From Lysobacteraceae bacterium UBA6001 (lineage in GTDB: Bacteria > Pseudomonadota > Gammaproteobacteria > Xanthomonadales > Xanthomonadaceae): a stretch of 8,524 bases of DNA. The notes under the pieces are model-generated. The model did no database searches. It was not told the origin of the DNA and saw only the letters and a list, made by a program, of their open reading frames with translations. The stretch's first letter is position 1. Each line of letters opens with the position of its first letter. A program made the translations under genes and the position numbers. The DNA lies in contig DJAN01000312.1 of assembly GCA_002429615.1 (NCBI GenBank), forward strand, positions 1,286 through 9,809, in the 5' to 3' direction. Positions 6,768 to 8,524 of the stretch are shown piece after piece.

Positions 6768-7661
6768 ATGCCCCGCCTGTCGCGTCTTGCCCTGCTGCTG
6801 TCCCTGTCGTTCGCCGCCGCCGGCCATGCCATTGCCGGCCCCGAAGAAGACCAGCGCGCGCGCAACGCGGTGAGGGTGCTCAACGAAATCCAGAAGATTC
6901 CCGAGCAGTCCATTCCGGACAAGCTGCTCGACGAGGCCCGTGCCATCGTCGTCATCCCGGACACCATCAAGGCCGGCCTGGTCATCGGCGGCCGCCGCGG
7001 CCATGGCCTGATGTCGATGAAGAATCCGGATGGCAGCTGGTCGCAGCCGGTGTTCGTCAAGCTCACCGGCGGCAGCATCGGCTTCCAGGCCGGCGTGCAG
7101 TCGTCCGACGTGGTGCTGGTGTTCCGCAATGACCGCAGCCTGGACAACATCGTGAACGGCAAGTTCACCCTCGGCGCCGATGCCGGCGTGGCCGCCGGCC
7201 CCGGCTGGCGGCAGCCGCGCGAGGTGGCGTTGGCGCTGCTGTTCCATGACGCCATCTACGAGCCCGGCCAGCGCGACAATGAGGCCCGTTCCGCGGCGCT
7301 GGCGCGCGAGACCATCCCACGCTGGTGGCCGGCGGCCGGCATCGACGACGCGCGCGTGGCCGAGCTGATCGGGCTGACCGCGCGGCATGGCCAGCTCACC
7401 CCGCAGGATGTGGATGCGGATGCGGCGCTGATGCTCGACTGCGACATGGCGATCCTGGCCGCGCCGCCGGCCGAATTCGATGCCTACGACCAGGCCATCG
7501 CCGAGGAATATCGGGGGCATGTCCCGGCCTTCCTGTACCGCATCAACCGCCGGCGTTTCCTGCGCGGCGTGCTGGCGCAGCCGCGCATCTTCCTCAGCGA
7601 CTGGTTCCATGCGCGCTGTGATGCACAGGCGCGCGCCAACCTGCGTCGCGCCATCGGCTGA
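6768..7661 (+). CDS. Chimeric protein: exported SYLF-domain N-terminus fused to C-terminal part of an HD-superfamily hydrolase
   Basis: A 297-residue in-frame hybrid. Residues 1-23 are a signal peptide (RLSR, then a Leu/Ala-rich core, cleavage after AIA). Residues 30-145 are the start of a SYLF/Ysc84 lipid-binding domain: [57 protein letters not shown] and [18 protein letters not shown] proteins normally continue VGR and some 90 further residues. Here the sequence instead runs [40 protein letters not shown] and a C-terminal [21 protein letters not shown]. That is the C-terminal two-thirds of a COG4339-type HD phosphohydrolase, often misnamed NMDAR2C subunit. The HD pair is His160-Asp161, but the N-terminal YHxxxH metal-ligand region is missing. 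GGAG (6758-6761) sits six bases before the ATG. A deletion fusing two neighbours is the likely origin. Function is doubtful for both halves; an assembly error is possible. Confidence 0.88.
   Translation: MPRLSRLALLLSLSFAAAGHAIAGPEEDQRARNAVRVLNEIQKIPEQSIPDKLLDEARAIVVIPDTIKAGLVIGGRRGHGLMSMKNPDGSWSQPVFVKLTGGSIGFQAGVQSSDVVLVFRNDRSLDNIVNGKFTLGADAGVAAGPGWRQPREVALALLFHDAIYEPGQRDNEARSAALARETIPRWWPAAGIDDARVAELIGLTARHGQLTPQDVDADAALMLDCDMAILAAPPAEFDAYDQAIAEEYRGHVPAFLYRINRRRFLRGVLAQPRIFLSDWFHARCDAQARANLRRAIG
7197..7220 (+). other. Fusion junction between SYLF and HD segments
   Basis: Codons for Gly144-Pro145 (7197-7202) are the last that fit the SYLF family, and Arg151 (7218-7220) is among the first that clearly fit the HD family; the exact breakpoint lies between. 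Just left of it are two copies of gccggc (7182-7187, 7194-7199) followed by cccggc (7200-7205), short GC-rich repeats that could have aided a deletion. The frame is preserved with no stop or frameshift. Confidence 0.7.
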
Positions 7662-7712
7662 ATGCCATTGCGCCGGGGCGAGGGCGATCACGGCGTGACG
7701 CGGACGACTGGA

Positions 7713-7718
7713 TAGAAT
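7713..7718 (+). promoter_or_regulatory. Candidate -10 box upstream of the oxidoreductase-like gene
   Basis: TAGAAT, identical to the hexamer before ttcA, lies 27 bases before the ATG at 7746. A start site 6-7 bases downstream would give a leader of about 20 bases with no Shine-Dalgarno. No clear -35 is seen. It would drive the small gene and perhaps the VirJ-like gene independently of the SYLF-HD gene. Confidence 0.45.
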
Positions 7719-7745
7719 GAGCGCCTGCCGTTCTCCGTTTCCCTC

Positions 7746-7928
7746 ATGCCCGAGCCTGCCGCAGCCCTTGCCGACGATCCGCGCCCCGAGCCGCCGGTCG
7801 AACCTGCGCCGAACGAGTGCTGCGGCAGCGGCTGCCCGCTGTGCATCTACGACCTCTATGCGGAGGAAGTGGCACGCTACCGCGAGAAGCTGGCGCAATG
7901 GCGCCAGCGCCATCCCGATGCCGAATGA
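7746..7928 (+). CDS. Small oxidoreductase-like (OXLD1-type) cysteine-motif protein
   Basis: A 60-residue protein of the oxidoreductase-like family (PF09791, related to eukaryotic OXLD1), whose biochemical function is unknown despite the name. A Pro/Ala-rich N-terminus (about residues 1-22) leads into NECCGSGCPLCIYDLYAEE with Cys25, Cys26, Cys30 and Cys33, the diagnostic CCxxxCxxC pattern, then an amphipathic helix (EEVARYREKLAQWRQRHP). The cysteines could bind a metal or a cluster, but this is inference. No signal peptide is present. The ATG at 7746 gives the usual short N-terminus; no Shine-Dalgarno is seen. The VirJ-like gene starts 53 bases downstream on the same strand, and a small inverted repeat cctgg/ccagg (7936-7940/7949-7953) lies between. 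Confidence 0.85.
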   Translation: MPEPAAALADDPRPEPPVEPAPNECCGSGCPLCIYDLYAEEVARYREKLAQWRQRHPDAE

Positions 7929-7981
7929 GTCGACCCCTGGCACACCGCCCAGGCCCTTCCTCGCTCCAGACGAAACCGCCC

Positions 7982-8524
7982 ATGCCTCTTCGTGACCTGA
8001 TCCGCGTCCTGCCCGCCGCGCTCGCGCTGGCCATCCCCGCCGCCCTGGCCGCGCCCGCCGGCACGCCGGACAAGGCACCGGAGAAGGTGTCGCACGGGCG
8101 TTTCGAAAACGTGCCCGTGCTGCAGCCGCAAGGCGAGCCGCAACGGGTGGTGGTGTGGTTCGCCGGTGGCGCGCGCGATGCCGCCGCGCGCCAGCGCCAG
8201 GCCGAAGCGCTGCGCGAGGACGGCGCGCTGGTGGTGATGGTCGATACCGCGCATTTGTACGAAGTGCTGGGCAAGGACAGCGGCAAGTGCGTGTTCGGCT
8301 CCGGCGACGTGGAGAACTTCTCGCGCTACGTGCAGGCCTACCTGCATATCCCGACCTATCGCCTGCCGCTGCTGGTCGGCGATGGCGAGGGCGCCGCGCT
8401 GGCCTATGCGGTGGCCGCGCAGGCCCCGGCCAACGTGCTGGCCGGCGTGCTCACCGACGACCTGTGCCCGGCCAGCGTGCCGGAACGCGCGATCTGCGGT
8501 GCCGGCGTGGCCGCCGGTGAGATC
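7982..8524 (+). CDS. VirJ/AcvB-type virulence factor family protein, N-terminal half (runs off window)
   Basis: The first 181 residues of a secreted alpha/beta-hydrolase-fold protein of the VirJ/AcvB family, open to the right edge. Residues 1-23 form a signal peptide (MPLRDLIRVLPAALALAIPAALA), predicting a periplasmic location. The body shows VVVWFAGGARDAAAR (56-70), GALVVMVDTAHLYEVL (81-96), C-F-GSGDVENFSRYVQAYLHIPTY (103-126), LPLLVGDGEGAALAYAVAAQAP (128-149) and LTDDLCP (157-163). The GDGEG at 133-137 stands where a GxSxG nucleophile elbow would be, so this domain has no nucleophile Ser. AcvB-like proteins have a second, catalytic domain further on, here outside the window. Agrobacterium AcvB is reported to hydrolyse lysyl-phosphatidylglycerol; whether this protein does so is inference. 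The ATG at 7982 precedes the signal peptide directly. No Shine-Dalgarno is seen. Confidence 0.82.
   Translation, partial: MPLRDLIRVLPAALALAIPAALAAPAGTPDKAPEKVSHGRFENVPVLQPQGEPQRVVVWFAGGARDAAARQRQAEALREDGALVVMVDTAHLYEVLGKDSGKCVFGSGDVENFSRYVQAYLHIPTYRLPLLVGDGEGAALAYAVAAQAPANVLAGVLTDDLCPASVPERAICGAGVAAGEI

Noticed and set aside
6605..7255. 217-codon upstream extension of the hemH frame
   Set aside because: It runs antisense through the SYLF gene, and the ferrochelatase N-terminus begins at 6604.
7717..7995. 92-codon plus-strand frame starting inside the TAGAAT box
   Set aside because: It overlaps the OXLD1-like gene in another frame and lacks any conserved motif.
6753..8078. 441-codon minus-strand open frame opposite the SYLF-HD, OXLD1-like and VirJ-like genes
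   Set aside because: It spans several real genes on the other strand, has no domain match and shows the Arg/Ala/His bias of shadow frames.

Overview
The window is high-GC chromosomal DNA from a gammaproteobacterium, most likely of the family Xanthomonadaceae/Lysobacteraceae (Xanthomonas, Stenotrophomonas, Pseudoxanthomonas, Lysobacter and relatives). The basis is the style of the encoded proteins (PlsB, TtcA, RdgC, HemH, SYLF and VirJ-like), the gene content, and a GTAG-headed REP-type palindrome pair in the first intergenic gap. Genus and species cannot be fixed from the sequence alone. No tRNA, rRNA, CRISPR array, insertion sequence or phage gene was seen.

Layout. (1) 2-1567, +: the C-terminal part of glycerol-3-phosphate acyltransferase PlsB, cut by the left edge just after its catalytic histidine. 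(2) 1568-1792: intergenic DNA with a GC-rich hairpin and two perfect 24-bp inverted REP-like arms, lying between convergent genes. (3) 1793-1999, -: a small YdcH-type (DUF465) coiled-coil protein. (4) 2090-2983, +: TtcA, with a -10-like hexamer placed so that its mRNA could be leaderless. (5) 3043-3951, +: RdgC. (6) 3998-4789, +: a YgjP/SprT-like zinc metallopeptidase, preceded by a compact hairpin. (7) 4791-5651 and 5648-6604, -: a two-gene operon, hemH (ferrochelatase) then an alpha/beta hydrolase, joined by a GTGA stop/start overlap. It meets the metallopeptidase gene tail to tail with one base between the stops. (8) 6768-7661, +: a chimeric reading frame. (9) 7746-7928, +: a 60-residue cysteine-motif protein of the oxidoreductase-like (OXLD1) family. 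(10) 7982 to the right edge, +: the N-terminal half of a secreted VirJ/AcvB-type protein.

Most genes are ordinary housekeeping functions: phospholipid synthesis, tRNA thiolation, recombination control and haem synthesis. I see no convincing undescribed multi-gene system. The most unusual object is 6768-7661. It starts as an exported SYLF (Ysc84) lipid-binding protein, leaves that family just after a [10 protein letters not shown] segment, and continues in frame as the C-terminal part of an HD-superfamily predicted hydrolase. Both halves are incomplete, which suggests a deletion between two neighbouring genes or, less interestingly, an assembly collapse. The other points of interest are the REP pair, the recurring -10 hexamers set close to start codons, and the missing nucleophile serine in the visible VirJ domain.
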